Below are positions 42,263 to 53,079 of a stretch of 64,000 nt of DNA, one piece after another. The notes under the pieces were generated by a model. That model was given only the letters and a program-made list of their open reading frames with translations, was not told the origin of the DNA and did no database searches. This stretch comes from Candidatus Zhuqueibacterota bacterium (GTDB lineage Bacteria > Zhuqueibacterota > Zhuqueibacteria > Zhuqueibacterales > Geothermadaptataceae): positions 1 to 64,000 of the forward strand of contig JAUZRQ010000002.1 in the NCBI GenBank assembly GCA_030950365.1. Reading direction: 5' to 3'. A program made the translations under genes and the position numbers. The first letter of the stretch is position 1. Every line of letters begins with the position of its first letter.

Positions 42263-45249
42263 AAAAAAAGATCCAAAAGGATTTGCAGGGAAAAGCATAT
42301 TGGCGCAGTCTGGAAGAGCTCGCAGAAACCCCGGAGTTCAAAGAATTTTTGTATCGGGAATTTCCACAGGGTGCTTCGGAGCTGGGTGATTCGATTTCTC
42401 GGCGGCAATTTTTGACGTTAATGGGGGCGTCCATGGCGCTGGCCGGTCTGATGGGTTGCCGCCGCCCGGTCGAAAAAATCGTACCCTATGTGAAGGCGCC
42501 GGAAAATGTCATTCCAGGGGTGCCGAAATACTATGCCACTACCATGCCCATGGGGCTGGCTGCCACCGGTCTTTTGGTGGAAAGTCACGAAGGACGCCCG
42601 ACCAAGATCGAGGGGAATGAGAAACATCCCGCGTCGCTGGGGGCGGCCGGTGTGTTTCATCAGGCATCGATTTTGAATTTGTACGATCCGGACCGGTCTA
42701 AATTGGTGCTGCGCCAGGGCCAACAGGCGCAATGGGCCGATTTCGTTACATACTGGCAGGAGCAGTTCAATCAATATACGCAAAATCAGGGCGAAGGCCT
42801 GGTGGTGCTGTCCGAGGCGTTTTCATCGCCGACGCTGGCGCGGCTGCGTACCGAATTCCTGCGCCGTTTTCCGCGCGCGCGTTGGGTGGCCTATGAGCCG
42901 GTGAGCGATGAAAATCTGATTGAAGGTATCCGCGTGGCCACCGGCCGCGAGCAATTGCCGGTCTATCGTCTCGATCAGGCCGACGTTATCCTGTCGCTGG
43001 ATTCCGATTTTCTGACCATGGAAGGCGACAGTCTGGTGAACGCCAGAGGATTTGCCAATGGCCGCCGCGTGCGTGACGTCAACGATTCCATGAACCGTCT
43101 GTATGTGGTTGAATCGACTTACACCGCGACCGGCGCCTCAGCGGATCACCGGATGCGCTTGCAGGCGCGGCAAATCGGCGCGTTTACCGCGGCCCTGGCT
43201 CTGGCGCTAGAAAAACTGGGGCTGCGCATTCGCGTTGCCGGTGAATTGAGCCAATACGCCAGTCATTCGTTCGATCAAAAATGGATCGATGCACTGGCCA
43301 AAGACCTGCTGCAGGCGCGCGGCCGGAGCCTGGTGCTGGCCGGACGCCGCCAGCCGGCGGCCGTGCATGCGCTGGTGTTTGCCATCAACAATGCCCTTGC
43401 CAATGTGGGCAAAACCGTATCGTATGTCGATCCCGTGGATAAACTTCTGCCCAGCACACGCGACCTGATGGCGGTGGTGGAAGATATGAAGGCCGGCCGG
43501 GTGAAAACCCTGGTGATGTTTGGAGGCAATCCTGTCTATAACACCCCTGCGGATGCGGCCTTTGCGGCCGCGCTCAAGCGCGTCGAGCAGACGATTCACT
43601 TTAGCACGCATGTAGATGAAACCTCCAGTCAGGTCGAGTGGCACGTGCCACAGGCGCACTTTCTGGAGGGCTGGGGCGATGCCCGCTCGCTGGATGGCAC
43701 CATGAGCGTGATTCAGCCGCTGATCCAGCCGCTGTTTGGTGCGAAAGCGGATGTCGAGTTTGCGGCGCTTCTGGCCACGGGTAAAGAGGCTCGCGGCTAC
43801 GACGTGGTGCGCGAAACCTGGAAAGCGAAGCTGGGTAATCGCAATTTCGAGCGCAAATGGCGACGTGTGCTGCATGATGGTATCGCAGAAAACAGCCAGA
43901 TGCCGGCGCAGGCGCCGCGCGAACGGGCCGCTGAAATTGCCCGCTATTTGAGTGCGCATCCGTTTCCGAAGGATGCGGCCGACAAAAATAAACTTGAAGT
44001 GGTGTTTTTCGCTTCACCGGCGGTATATGACGGGCGCCATGCCAACAACGGCTGGCTGCAGGAGTTGCCTGATCCCGCCACCAAGGTGACCTGGGACAAT
44101 GCCCTGCTGATGAGTCCCAAAACGGCCAGGGACCTGAACCTGGCAACCAACGACATGGTGCTGGTAGAGTTGGACGGTCGTCGCATGAAACTGCCGGTGT
44201 TTGTGTTGCCCGGACAGCCGGATTATTCGGTGGCCGTGGCGCTGGGATATGGGCGCACGCATGCCGGGCGTGTGGGCAATGGCGTTGGTTTTAATACCTA
44301 CCGCCTGCGTAGATCGGCCAGCCCGGATTTTGTTCTTGGTGCGAGCCTGGTGCGCACCGGCGAGCGCTATATTCTGGCCACCACCCAGGATCACTGGAGC
44401 ATGGAGGGCCGGCCCATCGTGCGTGACGCCGATCTGGAGCACTACCGTCAGCATCCGGAGTTCGCCAGGGAAATGGTCGAGCATCCGCCGCTGAAGTCGC
44501 TGTGGAAGGAGCATTCCTATGACACCGGCTATCAGTGGGGCATGACCGTTGATCTGAATGTGTGTATCGGCTGTAATGCTTGCGTCACTGCCTGCCAGAG
44601 CGAGAACAATATTCCAATTGTGGGCAAAGAGCAGGTCTGGCGTGGCCGCGAGATGCACTGGATACGCATCGATCGTTATTTTCAGGGTGAAGATCTGGAT
44701 TCGCCGGCCATGGTGTATCAACCGATGATGTGTCAGCACTGCGAGATGGCGCCGTGCGAGCAGGTGTGTCCGGTGGCTGCCACCGTGCACGATCAGGAAG
44801 GGCTGAACGTGATGGTGTACAACCGCTGCATCGGCACGCGCTACTGCTCGAACAACTGTCCGTACAAAGTGCGCCGGTTCAATTTCTTCAATTATACAAA
44901 AGATACGCCGGAAATCGTCAAGATGGCGATGAACCCGGATGTGACTGTGCGATTTCGCGGTGTGATGGAGAAATGCACATTCTGCCTGCAGCGGATCAAC
45001 GAAGTGAAGATTCGCGCCAAAAACGAAGGCCGTGAAGTCCGCGATGGCGAGATTCGCACCGCGTGCCAGCAGACCTGTCCGACGGATGCGATCGTATTTG
45101 GCAATATCAATGATCCCGAAAGTGAGGTCTCGAAAATCAAGCGTCAGAACCGCAATTACGAGGTCCTGTCTGAACTGAATACCAAGCCAAGAACATCGTA
45201 TCTGGCCAAGCTCCGGAATCCCAATCCGGAGTTGGTGGCAGAAAGTTGA
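42250..45249 (+). CDS. actB: Alternative Complex III subunit ActB (Fe-S, molybdopterin-like)
   Basis: 999 residues from the ATG at 42250, which overlaps actA; earlier in-frame starts lie inside actA. Residues of about 45-75 carry a Tat signal (SRRQFLTLMGASMALAG). The long central part (about 90-740) resembles molybdopterin oxidoreductases but lacks any cofactor-ligating Cys-X2-Cys cluster at its start, as is known for ActB. The C-terminal part holds ferredoxin-type clusters: CIGCNACVTACQSENN, CQHCEMAPCEQVCPV, CIGTRYCSNNCPY and CTFCLQR...CQQTCP, enough for three 4Fe-4S and one 3Fe-4S. It faces the periplasm and accepts electrons from quinol via ActC. Confidence 0.93.
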   Translation: MSSIEKKIQKDLQGKAYWRSLEELAETPEFKEFLYREFPQGASELGDSISRRQFLTLMGASMALAGLMGCRRPVEKIVPYVKAPENVIPGVPKYYATTMPMGLAATGLLVESHEGRPTKIEGNEKHPASLGAAGVFHQASILNLYDPDRSKLVLRQGQQAQWADFVTYWQEQFNQYTQNQGEGLVVLSEAFSSPTLARLRTEFLRRFPRARWVAYEPVSDENLIEGIRVATGREQLPVYRLDQADVILSLDSDFLTMEGDSLVNARGFANGRRVRDVNDSMNRLYVVESTYTATGASADHRMRLQARQIGAFTAALALALEKLGLRIRVAGELSQYASHSFDQKWIDALAKDLLQARGRSLVLAGRRQPAAVHALVFAINNALANVGKTVSYVDPVDKLLPSTRDLMAVVEDMKAGRVKTLVMFGGNPVYNTPADAAFAAALKRVEQTIHFSTHVDETSSQVEWHVPQAHFLEGWGDARSLDGTMSVIQPLIQPLFGAKADVEFAALLATGKEARGYDVVRETWKAKLGNRNFERKWRRVLHDGIAENSQMPAQAPRERAAEIARYLSAHPFPKDAADKNKLEVVFFASPAVYDGRHANNGWLQELPDPATKVTWDNALLMSPKTARDLNLATNDMVLVELDGRRMKLPVFVLPGQPDYSVAVALGYGRTHAGRVGNGVGFNTYRLRRSASPDFVLGASLVRTGERYILATTQDHWSMEGRPIVRDADLEHYRQHPEFAREMVEHPPLKSLWKEHSYDTGYQWGMTVDLNVCIGCNACVTACQSENNIPIVGKEQVWRGREMHWIRIDRYFQGEDLDSPAMVYQPMMCQHCEMAPCEQVCPVAATVHDQEGLNVMVYNRCIGTRYCSNNCPYKVRRFNFFNYTKDTPEIVKMAMNPDVTVRFRGVMEKCTFCLQRINEVKIRAKNEGREVRDGEIRTACQQTCPTDAIVFGNINDPESEVSKIKRQNRNYEVLSELNTKPRTSYLAKLRNPNPELVAES

Positions 45250-45289
45250 AAAGCAAAATCGTAAACTTTAACTATGGAAAAAGAAGATC

Positions 45290-46717
45290 GTGAAAGCAAG
45301 CGCTGAAACCACGGCTCTTCAAGCCGAAGATGGCCAGTTGATCGCGGGGAATCCGACTTTTCATACTGTGTCGGAGTCCATCAGTCGAATCGTGGAAGTG
45401 AAAACGACCAAAGCGTGGTACGTGCTGTTTGGCTTCTTCAGCTCGATAGCGCTGATATTTGTTGCGATGATCGGCTACCTGTTCTGGGAAGGTGTGGGAA
45501 TCTGGGGATTGCAGATTCCGGTGGCCTGGGGCTGGGCGATCGTCAACTTCGTGTTCTGGGTCGGTATCGGTCACGCCGGCACCCTGATTTCGGCGATTCT
45601 GTTTCTATTGCGGCAGCCCTGGCGCACGTCCATCAACCGCTTCGCCGAGGCGATGACGATCTTTGCTGTGATCTGCGCCGGGACCTTCCCGGGTATTCAT
45701 GTCGGTCGTGTATGGGTAGCCTACTATATGTTTCCGCTGCCCAACCAGATGAGCATGTGGCCGAACTTTCGCAGTCCGCTTCTCTGGGACGTGTTCGCGG
45801 TGGGCACGTACTTCACCGTATCATTGCTGTTCTGGTACACTGGCTTGATTCCCGATCTGGCCACGTTGCGCGATCGGGCCAAAAGCAAGATTCGCAAGGC
45901 TATTTACGGCGCCTTCGCTCTGGGATGGCGCGGCAGCCATCGCAACTGGCAGCATTATGAGCTGGCCTATTTGCTGCTGGCGGGCCTGGCAACTCCACTG
46001 GTTCTTTCCGTGCATAGTGTTGTGAGTTTCGACTTCGCCGTAAGCAATCTGCCCGGTTGGCATACCACCATTTTCCCGCCATACTTCGTGGCCGGTGCTA
46101 TTTTCTCCGGGTTCGCCATGGTGATGACTCTGGCATTGATCGCGCGCAAGGTTTATAACGTGGAAAACTTTATTACCATGCGCCATCTTGAGAATATGAA
46201 TAAGATTATTCTGGTCACCAGTTTAATGGTGGGGTATGCCTACAGCATTGAGTTGTTTGTAGCGTGGTATAGCGGCAATCCGTTTGAGCGCTTTGCATTC
46301 TGGAACCGAGCTACAGGACCGTACGCCTGGGCCTATTGGACCATGGTGACCTGTAACGTGATCGTGCCGCAGGTATTCTGGTCGCGGCGGATGCGACGCA
46401 GTATTCCAGTTATGTTTGTCGTGTCCATTTTGGTGAATGTGGGCATGTGGTTCGAGCGATTCGTTATCGTAGTAAGCTCGTTGGCCAACGACTTCTTGCC
46501 TTCCAGTTGGCACTATTTTAAGCCAACTATCTTTGATGTTGGCATGTTGATTGGTTCATTTGGCCTCTTTTTCACTTTGTTTCTGTTGTTCTTACGTTTT
46601 CTGCCCATGATTGCGATGGCCGAAGTAAAGGCCGTGTTGCCGCAGGCCAACCCGCATTACTATGAACCTCATGGAAACGGAAAAGAAGCATCGGTTAAAG
46701 CTGGGAGCCATGCATGA
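45290..46717 (+). CDS. actC: Alternative Complex III subunit ActC (NrfD-like)
   Basis: 475 residues from a GTG start with GGAAAAAGAAGA in front. About ten TM helices in the NrfD/PsrC pattern; the membrane segment with [21 protein letters not shown] and the later [10 protein letters not shown] region are typical of the quinol-binding subunit. It is paired with ActB in the known complex. Its last codon overlaps the actD start (ATGA). An ATG at 45274 opens only a ten-codon frame in another phase and is not the start. Confidence 0.93.
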   Translation: MKASAETTALQAEDGQLIAGNPTFHTVSESISRIVEVKTTKAWYVLFGFFSSIALIFVAMIGYLFWEGVGIWGLQIPVAWGWAIVNFVFWVGIGHAGTLISAILFLLRQPWRTSINRFAEAMTIFAVICAGTFPGIHVGRVWVAYYMFPLPNQMSMWPNFRSPLLWDVFAVGTYFTVSLLFWYTGLIPDLATLRDRAKSKIRKAIYGAFALGWRGSHRNWQHYELAYLLLAGLATPLVLSVHSVVSFDFAVSNLPGWHTTIFPPYFVAGAIFSGFAMVMTLALIARKVYNVENFITMRHLENMNKIILVTSLMVGYAYSIELFVAWYSGNPFERFAFWNRATGPYAWAYWTMVTCNVIVPQVFWSRRMRRSIPVMFVVSILVNVGMWFERFVIVVSSLANDFLPSSWHYFKPTIFDVGMLIGSFGLFFTLFLLFLRFLPMIAMAEVKAVLPQANPHYYEPHGNGKEASVKAGSHA

Positions 46718-47298
46718 GCGAGAAAAAGGGTAGCATTGTCGGCATTCTGGCCGAGTTTGAGAATCCGGCCGCCCTTGTGAAGGCGGCCAGTGCACTACGT
46801 GACAACGGCTTCAAGGATTTTGATTGCTACACGCCGTTTCCGGTGCATGGCATGGATCGTGCCATGGGTTTGAAGCGGTCCAAACTGGGATTTGTGGTTG
46901 GTATCATGGGATTGCTGGGCGGTTCGGGCGGTCTGCTCATGCAATGGTGGATGAGCGCCGTGGATTACCCGTTGGTGATTTCCGGCAAGCCGTTTTTTAG
47001 CCTGCCAGCGTTTATCCCCGTGGTGTTTGAACTGACCGTACTTTTATCAGCATTCGGAGCCGTGTTCGGGATGTGGCATTTCAATCGGTTGCCCCAATTG
47101 CATCATCCAGTATTCTATTCCGAGCGTTTTTCAAAAGCCACTGACGACGGTTTTTTTGTTGCCATTGAATCTACGGATCCTCAGTTTGATGTGGAGAAAA
47201 ATCAGGAGCTGTTTCAGTCGCTCGGTGCCGTGCACATCGAACTGTTGAAAGAAGACGAGGAAGAAGTAAAGGAAGAGGCGGTCCTAGAGGCGGTATGA
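46714..47298 (+). CDS. actD: Alternative Complex III subunit ActD (DUF3341)
   Basis: 194 residues matching DUF3341: a soluble N-terminal domain ([20 protein letters not shown], then [13 protein letters not shown]), two TM helices (about 67-87 and 105-130), and a second soluble stretch ending in an acidic tail ([10 protein letters not shown]). It is a membrane-associated structural subunit of ACIII without cofactors. Translation is coupled to actC by the ATGA overlap. Confidence 0.92.
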   Translation: MSEKKGSIVGILAEFENPAALVKAASALRDNGFKDFDCYTPFPVHGMDRAMGLKRSKLGFVVGIMGLLGGSGGLLMQWWMSAVDYPLVISGKPFFSLPAFIPVVFELTVLLSAFGAVFGMWHFNRLPQLHHPVFYSERFSKATDDGFFVAIESTDPQFDVEKNQELFQSLGAVHIELLKEDEEEVKEEAVLEAV

Positions 47299-47361
47299 TG
47301 CCAAATCGGGCCGGATAGACCAACGCGTTGAATCTGGGATTATTGAATTAGAGAGATAGCA

Positions 47362-48000
47362 ATGCGAATTCGAATCAATGGAAAACGAGCCATAGCACGA
47401 CCGATGTTGCCCGTCAGCCTGCTGGCGCTGGTATTGCTGGCCGGTTGTTTTCGCGGCAAACCATTTGAGAATACACCGATTTACGTGCCGCATGGTATGG
47501 AAAATCAGCCCAAATATTTGCCGCAGGGCCCGAGCAATTTCTTTGTGGATGGCGCTGCCATGCGTATGCCGGTCCCGGGCACGGTAGCGCGCGGAGAACT
47601 TTATGAAGATACGGCGTTCTATTTTGGTGTCGATGCCCAGGGAGATACCCTACGGCAAATTCCGGTTCCGGTTACTATGGAGCTGCTGAAGCGAGGACAA
47701 GAGCGTTACAATATTTTTTGTGCGCCTTGCCACAGCCGGGTCGGCGACGGCAAGGGCATTGTCGTGCAGTACAACTTTTTGCCCCCGCCGACGTTTCATC
47801 AGGATCGACTGCGTAAGGCAAAGGATGGCTATCTGTTCAATGTCATTTCCAACGGAATTCGAAACATGCCCGGTTACCGTCATCAGATTAACGTGAAAGA
47901 CCGGTGGGCGATCGTTGCCTATATGCGCGCTTTACAAAGAAGTCAAAATGCTACGATTGAAGACTTGCCAGAGGAGATAAGGGCTCAATATGAAAACTAA
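47362..48000 (+). CDS. actE: Alternative Complex III subunit ActE (monohaem cytochrome c)
   Basis: 212 residues. A lipoprotein leader (LLALVLLAGCFRG) gives a lipid anchor. One haem-c site CAPCH lies at about residue 121-125, with a likely distal Met in the NMPGYRH segment. It probably shuttles electrons from ActA to the caa3 oxidase. GAGAG precedes the ATG. The 3' end overlaps actF by 11 bp. Confidence 0.92.
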   Translation: MRIRINGKRAIARPMLPVSLLALVLLAGCFRGKPFENTPIYVPHGMENQPKYLPQGPSNFFVDGAAMRMPVPGTVARGELYEDTAFYFGVDAQGDTLRQIPVPVTMELLKRGQERYNIFCAPCHSRVGDGKGIVVQYNFLPPPTFHQDRLRKAKDGYLFNVISNGIRNMPGYRHQINVKDRWAIVAYMRALQRSQNATIEDLPEEIRAQYEN

Positions 48001-49180
48001 GTTCAATCGAGACACGTTTCGAATCACCGAAGCCGGAAATATCGGAAAATTCGCCCTGATCGCCGGTGTTGCCGGGTTGGCAATCAGTGCCGCTGGATAC
48101 CTTACTGATTCGAAGCAATTTTTTTATTCTTATCTGACGGCCTTCACTTTCTGGGCGACCATCGGTCTGGGCGGCCTGTTCTTCACCATGCTGCATCATT
48201 TAACCAGCGCCACCTGGAGCGTGGTTTTGCGGCGCATGACCGAGACAGTAATGGCCACACTGCCCATGCTGATTATCTTGTTCCTTCCAGTGGTTCTTGG
48301 CATGCACGACCTGTATCACTGGACCCATAAAGATGTGGTCGAGCACGATGCTGTTCTGAAGAGTAAAGAGGCGTATTTGAATATGCCCTTCTTTTTTATC
48401 CGCACGGCGCTGTATTTTGTCGTCTGGTTTTTGCTGTCGCGTACGCTATATAACAGCTCGCTACAGGAAGATCAGGCAAGTTCCCCGGAATTGACCATGA
48501 AGATGAAACGCGTCAGCGCACCTGGGATGGTACTGTTTGGTCTGACCTTAACCTTTGCCTCCTTCGACTGGTTGATGTCTCTGGATCCACACTGGTATTC
48601 TACCATCTACGGAGTATATGTGTTCAGCGGTACAGTGCTGGCCATACTATCGTTTATCATTCTTTTAGCCCAGTATCTGCGAAAACAAGAGATTCTTGAG
48701 GATGTTGTCACGGTGGAGCACTATCACGATCTCGGTAAACTCTTATTCGCTTTCACCGTGTTTTGGGCCTATATTGCATTCTCGCAGTTCATGCTCATCT
48801 GGTATGCGAACATTCCGGAGGAGACCCTGTTTTTCGATCATCGCTGGCACGGCTCCTGGAAAGCCGTTAGCATGATCATTCTGTTTGGACACTTCGTGGT
48901 ACCATTTGTGGTGCTGCTGACTCGAGCTGCAAAGCGAAACCTGCTTATCCTGAAAGTGATGAGTGTCTGGCTGTTGGTAATGCACTGGGTGGATATCTAC
49001 TGGCTGGTCATGCCCAATTTGCATAAAGAAGGTGCGGTCGTTACATGGATGGATATAACGACCATGATCGGCGTCGGTGGGCTGTTCATCTGGCTGTTCT
49101 GGAACCGATTTGTGAGCCAGCCGATCGTTCCGGTGAAGGACCCGAAATTTGCAGCCTCTGTTCAGTTTGAAAATATTTAA
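47990..49180 (+). CDS. actF: Alternative Complex III subunit ActF (membrane)
   Basis: 396 residues with about ten TM helices, related to ActC/NrfD but without a partner Fe-S protein of its own. Typical segments are FWATIGLGGLFFTMLHHLT and FDHRWHGSWKAVS. Together with ActC it forms the membrane part of the complex and has been proposed to take part in proton movement. It overlaps actE and is followed by a small membrane protein gene 11 bp later. Confidence 0.9.
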   Translation: MKTKFNRDTFRITEAGNIGKFALIAGVAGLAISAAGYLTDSKQFFYSYLTAFTFWATIGLGGLFFTMLHHLTSATWSVVLRRMTETVMATLPMLIILFLPVVLGMHDLYHWTHKDVVEHDAVLKSKEAYLNMPFFFIRTALYFVVWFLLSRTLYNSSLQEDQASSPELTMKMKRVSAPGMVLFGLTLTFASFDWLMSLDPHWYSTIYGVYVFSGTVLAILSFIILLAQYLRKQEILEDVVTVEHYHDLGKLLFAFTVFWAYIAFSQFMLIWYANIPEETLFFDHRWHGSWKAVSMIILFGHFVVPFVVLLTRAAKRNLLILKVMSVWLLVMHWVDIYWLVMPNLHKEGAVVTWMDITTMIGVGGLFIWLFWNRFVSQPIVPVKDPKFAASVQFENI

Positions 49181-49191
49181 GGTGAAAAATC

Positions 49192-49539
49192 ATGGGTGAG
49201 AAAAAAGCGCACGATTTGCATCATCAGGATAGCGGCGGCTACGAGAAGCAAGATATCAATATTAAATCCGTTTTTGGCTGGGCGGTGCTTTCAATCGTCG
49301 CGATCGCGGCCATGGTCGTCTTCCTTGTAGATTACTTCGTGGTGGAAAAAGAAAAAGAAGTATACAAGTCGGTGTTGCAACCCGAATCGCAGAAACTAAT
49401 GCTCCTGCGAATCACAGAAGAAGATGTCCTCAATAATTACGCGGTCATTGATGCCAATAAAGGCATTTATCGCATTCCCATAGATAGCGCCATGAAAATT
49501 TTGGCGAAGGAAAGCGAACCGCGCCGCGGCAGACGCTAA
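49192..49539 (+). CDS. Small membrane protein in the act-cox operon
   Basis: 115 residues with a His/Lys-rich cytoplasmic N-terminus, one TM helix (about 28-50, VFGWAVLSIVAIAAMVVFLV) and a short periplasmic domain containing NNYAVIDANKGIYRIPIDSA. The GIYRIPIDSAM segment resembles small proteins often encoded between act and cox genes; their function is not known to me. AAGGTGAAAAA precedes the ATG. It may be an assembly factor or accessory subunit. Confidence 0.75.
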   Translation: MGEKKAHDLHHQDSGGYEKQDINIKSVFGWAVLSIVAIAAMVVFLVDYFVVEKEKEVYKSVLQPESQKLMLLRITEEDVLNNYAVIDANKGIYRIPIDSAMKILAKESEPRRGRR

Positions 49540-49565
49540 TCTTTTTAGAGCCATGTATTGAACTC

Positions 49566-50387
49566 ATGAACGGGCGAGCATATTTCGGCAGGGTCTTTTA
49601 CGGGCTGCTGTTGTATTTTCTAAGTATGTCAACTGGATGGAGTCAGGTTGTTTCGGATAAACCGCCGCGGCCTTTGATGGATGTCGGTGTTGAAGAGCAG
49701 CTCGGTAATACCATACCGTTAGATCTGCTGTTTGTCAACTCTCTGGGCGATACTGTAACCCTTGAGCAGTATTTCAATCAGGGTAAGCCAGTGCTGCTCT
49801 CGCTGGTGTATTACGAATGCCCCATGTTGTGCACCCTGGTGCTCAACGGCCTGACCAATGCGTTGCAGGATATCCCGTGGACGCCGGGCAAAGAATTCCA
49901 GATGGTAACCGTGAGCATTGATCCGGGAGAAACCCCGAAGCTTGCGGCCCAGAAAAAGTATCGGTACCTGAGCAGTCTGGGCAAGCCTGGTGTGCCCGAA
50001 GATGGCTGGGTGTTTCTGGTCGGGGCAGAGAGTCAGTCTAAAAAGCTGGCGGACGCGCTAGGTTTCCATTACAAATATGACCCCAGCCAGGACAATTACG
50101 CACATCCCGCCGTCGCCTTTATTCTGACCGAAAATGGTACCGTTTCACGCTATTTGTATGGCATCGAATTCAAGGAACGCGATCTGCGCCTGGCTCTGCT
50201 GGAAGCGAGCGAAGGAAAAATAGGCAACACCCTGGATCGTATCATTCTGTTTTGCTACCATTACGATCCGGATTCGCAAAGCTACACGCTGTTTGCCACC
50301 AACCTGATGCGCCTGGGAGGTGTGCTAACCGTGATTGTTTTGAGCCTTCTTCTAGGGATACTCTGGAAGAAAGATAAATTCAAATAA
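49566..50387 (+). CDS. SCO1/SenC-family copper chaperone, with C-terminal TM
   Basis: 273 residues with a signal peptide ending near GWSQV. The thioredoxin-like SCO domain has the copper site CPMLC (about 94-98) and the distant His in HPAVAFIL (about 179). A TM helix (LTVIVLSLLLGIL) close to the C-terminus, unusual for SCO, anchors it with the domain in the periplasm. It should deliver copper to the CuA site of the oxidase subunit encoded next. It lies 31 bp ahead of ctaC. Confidence 0.9.
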   Translation: MNGRAYFGRVFYGLLLYFLSMSTGWSQVVSDKPPRPLMDVGVEEQLGNTIPLDLLFVNSLGDTVTLEQYFNQGKPVLLSLVYYECPMLCTLVLNGLTNALQDIPWTPGKEFQMVTVSIDPGETPKLAAQKKYRYLSSLGKPGVPEDGWVFLVGAESQSKKLADALGFHYKYDPSQDNYAHPAVAFILTENGTVSRYLYGIEFKERDLRLALLEASEGKIGNTLDRIILFCYHYDPDSQSYTLFATNLMRLGGVLTVIVLSLLLGILWKKDKFK

Positions 50388-50418
50388 ATGATTTAATGCA
50401 ATGAAGGTGTAAACAAGC

Positions 50419-51363
50419 ATGGAAAATGCGGGCTCTTTCTGGTTACCGAAAGCAGCATCCTCCTATGCTGCTGATGTGGATGGTTTATTTTATTTTATTC
50501 TCTATGCGTCCGTGGTCTTCTTTGTTCTGGTGGTTTTCGGGTTGATCTATTTCAGTATTCGTTATAGAAAACGTGGCAAAACGGAGCTGACCCCGGGCAT
50601 TTCGCACAACACCAAACTGGAAGTAACATGGACTGTCATCCCCACGCTGTTGATTATGGTGGTGTTCGTGTGGGGATTTCGTGGCTACATGAAAATGCGG
50701 GTTGTACCGAAAGACGCTATTGAAATCCGGGTTACGGCGCAAAAGTGGTTTTGGAGTTTCGACTATCAGGAAGGCGTCAACTCGGTTGGCGATCTGGTTG
50801 TCCCCGCCGGTAAGCCCATTAAGCTTCTCATCTCTTCCCGGGATGTGATTCACAGTCTTTTTGTGCCGGATTTCCGCCTCAAAATGGATGCGGTGCCAAA
50901 TCGTTATACCATCGCATGGTTCCAGGCCGATGACCTTGGTGAGCACCAGCTCTTCTGCACGGAATACTGTGGCACCGAACACTCGAAAATGCTTGGCAAG
51001 GTGCGAGTCCTGTCGCAAGGGGATTACGAAAACTGGATTAACGAGAACTCGCAACTTGGCAAGGGCCTAACGCTGGAAGAATTCGGCCAGCAGGTTTACG
51101 AAAACAAAGGTTGTATGACCTGCCATTCCATTGATGGGACGGCGAAAATCGGTCCAACCTTTAAGGGCGTTTTCGGCCATGAGGTGAAACTGGCCAACGG
51201 AGAAACTGTGCTAGCCGACGAGAATTATATTCGTGAATCTATCCTGGAACCTCAAGCAAAGGTGGTTGCCGGCTTTCAACCGGTAATGCCCCCGTACCAG
51301 GGCATCTTGAGGCCCGAGGAGGTGGACGCTTTAATTGCTTTTATTAAATCTCTGAAAGAGTAA
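50419..51363 (+). CDS. ctaC: Cytochrome c oxidase subunit II with fused cytochrome c
   Basis: 314 residues. Two N-terminal TM helices precede a cupredoxin domain with the CuA ligands His (VIHSLFVPDF) and Cys180/Cys184 (CTEYCGTEHSKM). A C-terminal cytochrome c domain follows with CMTCH at 232-236 and a distal Met near MPPYQG. Fusion of cytochrome c defines a caa3 oxidase, which can take electrons directly from Alternative Complex III. There is no lipobox at the N-terminus. Confidence 0.95.
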   Translation: MENAGSFWLPKAASSYAADVDGLFYFILYASVVFFVLVVFGLIYFSIRYRKRGKTELTPGISHNTKLEVTWTVIPTLLIMVVFVWGFRGYMKMRVVPKDAIEIRVTAQKWFWSFDYQEGVNSVGDLVVPAGKPIKLLISSRDVIHSLFVPDFRLKMDAVPNRYTIAWFQADDLGEHQLFCTEYCGTEHSKMLGKVRVLSQGDYENWINENSQLGKGLTLEEFGQQVYENKGCMTCHSIDGTAKIGPTFKGVFGHEVKLANGETVLADENYIRESILEPQAKVVAGFQPVMPPYQGILRPEEVDALIAFIKSLKE

Positions 51364-51381
51364 CGGAAAGAGAGGCTTACC

Positions 51382-53010
51382 ATGAATATAATCCCTGAAA
51401 AAAATTACCTGACATATCCAAAAGGCCTTAAGTCGTGGTTGTTTACCCTTGATCACAAACGCATTGGCCTGATGTATCTGTTTGCCATTATGTTTTTCTT
51501 TCTTGTGGGCGGTATTTTTGCTCTCATGATTCGGCTGGAATTATTTCATCCAGGGCAGGATTTTGTGAGTGCTGATACTTATAATCAGCTTTTCACCCTG
51601 CACGGCGCTATAATGATTTTTCTTTTTATCATTCCATCCATTCCAGCATCGTTGGGGAATTTAATTTTGCCGCTAATGCTGGGCGCTAAAGATGTGGCTT
51701 TCCCGAGGCTGAATCTTGCGAGCTGGTATATTTATGTGTTCGGCGCCATGTTTGCGGTATATTCCATGATCGCCGGCGCGGCCGATACAGGCTGGACTTT
51801 CTATACGCCCTACAGTATTGAGACCAATACGGCGGTGATATCGCTCACCACAGGTGCTTTCATCCTGGGTTTTTCCTCGATTTTTACCGGCTTGAATTTT
51901 CTGGTGACCATTCATAAATTGCGTGCTCCGGGTATGACCTGGTTCAAAATGCCACTTTTCGTTTGGGGCCTGTACGCCACGTCAATCATCCAGGTGGTAG
52001 CGACCCCGGTGCTCGGTATTACCCTGCTGCTGCTTATTCTCGAACGCGTGGCCGGAATTGGTATTTTTAACCCGGCTCTCGGTGGCGATCCGGTGCTGTT
52101 CCAGCACTTTTTCTGGTTCTATTCGCATCCGGCGGTCTATATCATGATTCTTCCTGGCATGGCGATTATCAGCGAGCTTATTTCTGTTCATTCCCATAAA
52201 AAGATTTTTGGTTACAAGGTCATCGCATATTCCAGTCTGGCAATCGCCTTCATCAGCTTCTTGGTTTGGGGCCATCATATGTTCGTCAGCGGTCAATCTG
52301 AGCTGGCTGGTATGATTTTCTCATTCCTTACCTTCTTTGTCGGCGTGCCCTCTGGCATCAAGGTATTTAATTGGGTTGCGACTTTATATAAAGGTGCCGT
52401 CCGATTCACAACACCAATGCTGTACACATTTGCTTTTCTTATTTTATTTACCATTGGTGGATTGACTGGAATTTTCCTGGGCGCCTTATCTGTGGATATC
52501 CATTTGCACGACACCTATTTTGTGGTAGCGCATTTTCACTACACCATGATGGGTGGAACGGTGATCGCCTTTTTTGCGGGGCTGCATCACTGGTGGCCTA
52601 AAATTTGGGGAAGAATGTACAACGAACGGATCGCTAAAATTACAGCCGTGCTGGTGTTTATTGGTTTTAATTTGACCTTTATCCCACAATTTATAATGGG
52701 AAGCCATGGTATGCCCCGACGCTATTTTGATTATTTGCCACAGTATCAGGGGATGCATGAGCTATCTACCTATGGCGCTTATTTGCTGGGTACGGCATTT
52801 GTTATCATGGCTATTTACCTGATACATTCGATCTTCAAGGGTAAACCCGCCGGTAACAATCCGTGGGGTGGTCTGACCCTTGAGTGGCAAACGACCTCGC
52901 CGCCGGATCCGCACAATTTCCATGAGGTGCCTGTTTGGACGCATGGCCCCTATGATTTCGATACTATCAAGGTCGAGCCCGATTTGGAAAAGGAATTGGA
53001 AACGGCCTGA
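51382..53010 (+). CDS. ctaD: Cytochrome c oxidase subunit I (caa3, type A2)
   Basis: 542 residues, about 12 TM helices. It has the haem and CuB ligands: His in the LHGAIMIF helix, the His-Pro-Ala-Val-Tyr segment, paired HH in WGHHMF, and [12 protein letters not shown]. The D-channel Glu of type A1 enzymes (HPEVY) is absent; instead the sequence is YSHPAVY, the Tyr-Ser motif that marks type A2 oxidases such as those of Rhodothermus and Thermus. It reduces oxygen to water and pumps protons. AGAGG precedes the ATG. Confidence 0.95.
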   Translation: MNIIPEKNYLTYPKGLKSWLFTLDHKRIGLMYLFAIMFFFLVGGIFALMIRLELFHPGQDFVSADTYNQLFTLHGAIMIFLFIIPSIPASLGNLILPLMLGAKDVAFPRLNLASWYIYVFGAMFAVYSMIAGAADTGWTFYTPYSIETNTAVISLTTGAFILGFSSIFTGLNFLVTIHKLRAPGMTWFKMPLFVWGLYATSIIQVVATPVLGITLLLLILERVAGIGIFNPALGGDPVLFQHFFWFYSHPAVYIMILPGMAIISELISVHSHKKIFGYKVIAYSSLAIAFISFLVWGHHMFVSGQSELAGMIFSFLTFFVGVPSGIKVFNWVATLYKGAVRFTTPMLYTFAFLILFTIGGLTGIFLGALSVDIHLHDTYFVVAHFHYTMMGGTVIAFFAGLHHWWPKIWGRMYNERIAKITAVLVFIGFNLTFIPQFIMGSHGMPRRYFDYLPQYQGMHELSTYGAYLLGTAFVIMAIYLIHSIFKGKPAGNNPWGGLTLEWQTTSPPDPHNFHEVPVWTHGPYDFDTIKVEPDLEKELETA

Positions 53011-53079
53011 TTCAGTTTCAATAAATTGTAGTTGCTTTAAATTTGGAAACGAAACGATTGAAAACCTTTGGGAAGAACC

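Noticed and set aside
42250-45249. ActB as an active molybdopterin oxidoreductase
   Set aside because: The central domain lacks the N-terminal cluster ligands, and the gene order is that of Alternative Complex III, whose ActB is known to have lost the cofactor.
45274-45306. ATG opening a ten-codon frame just before actC
   Set aside because: It ends at once and is out of phase; the GTG at 45290 starts the long conserved frame.
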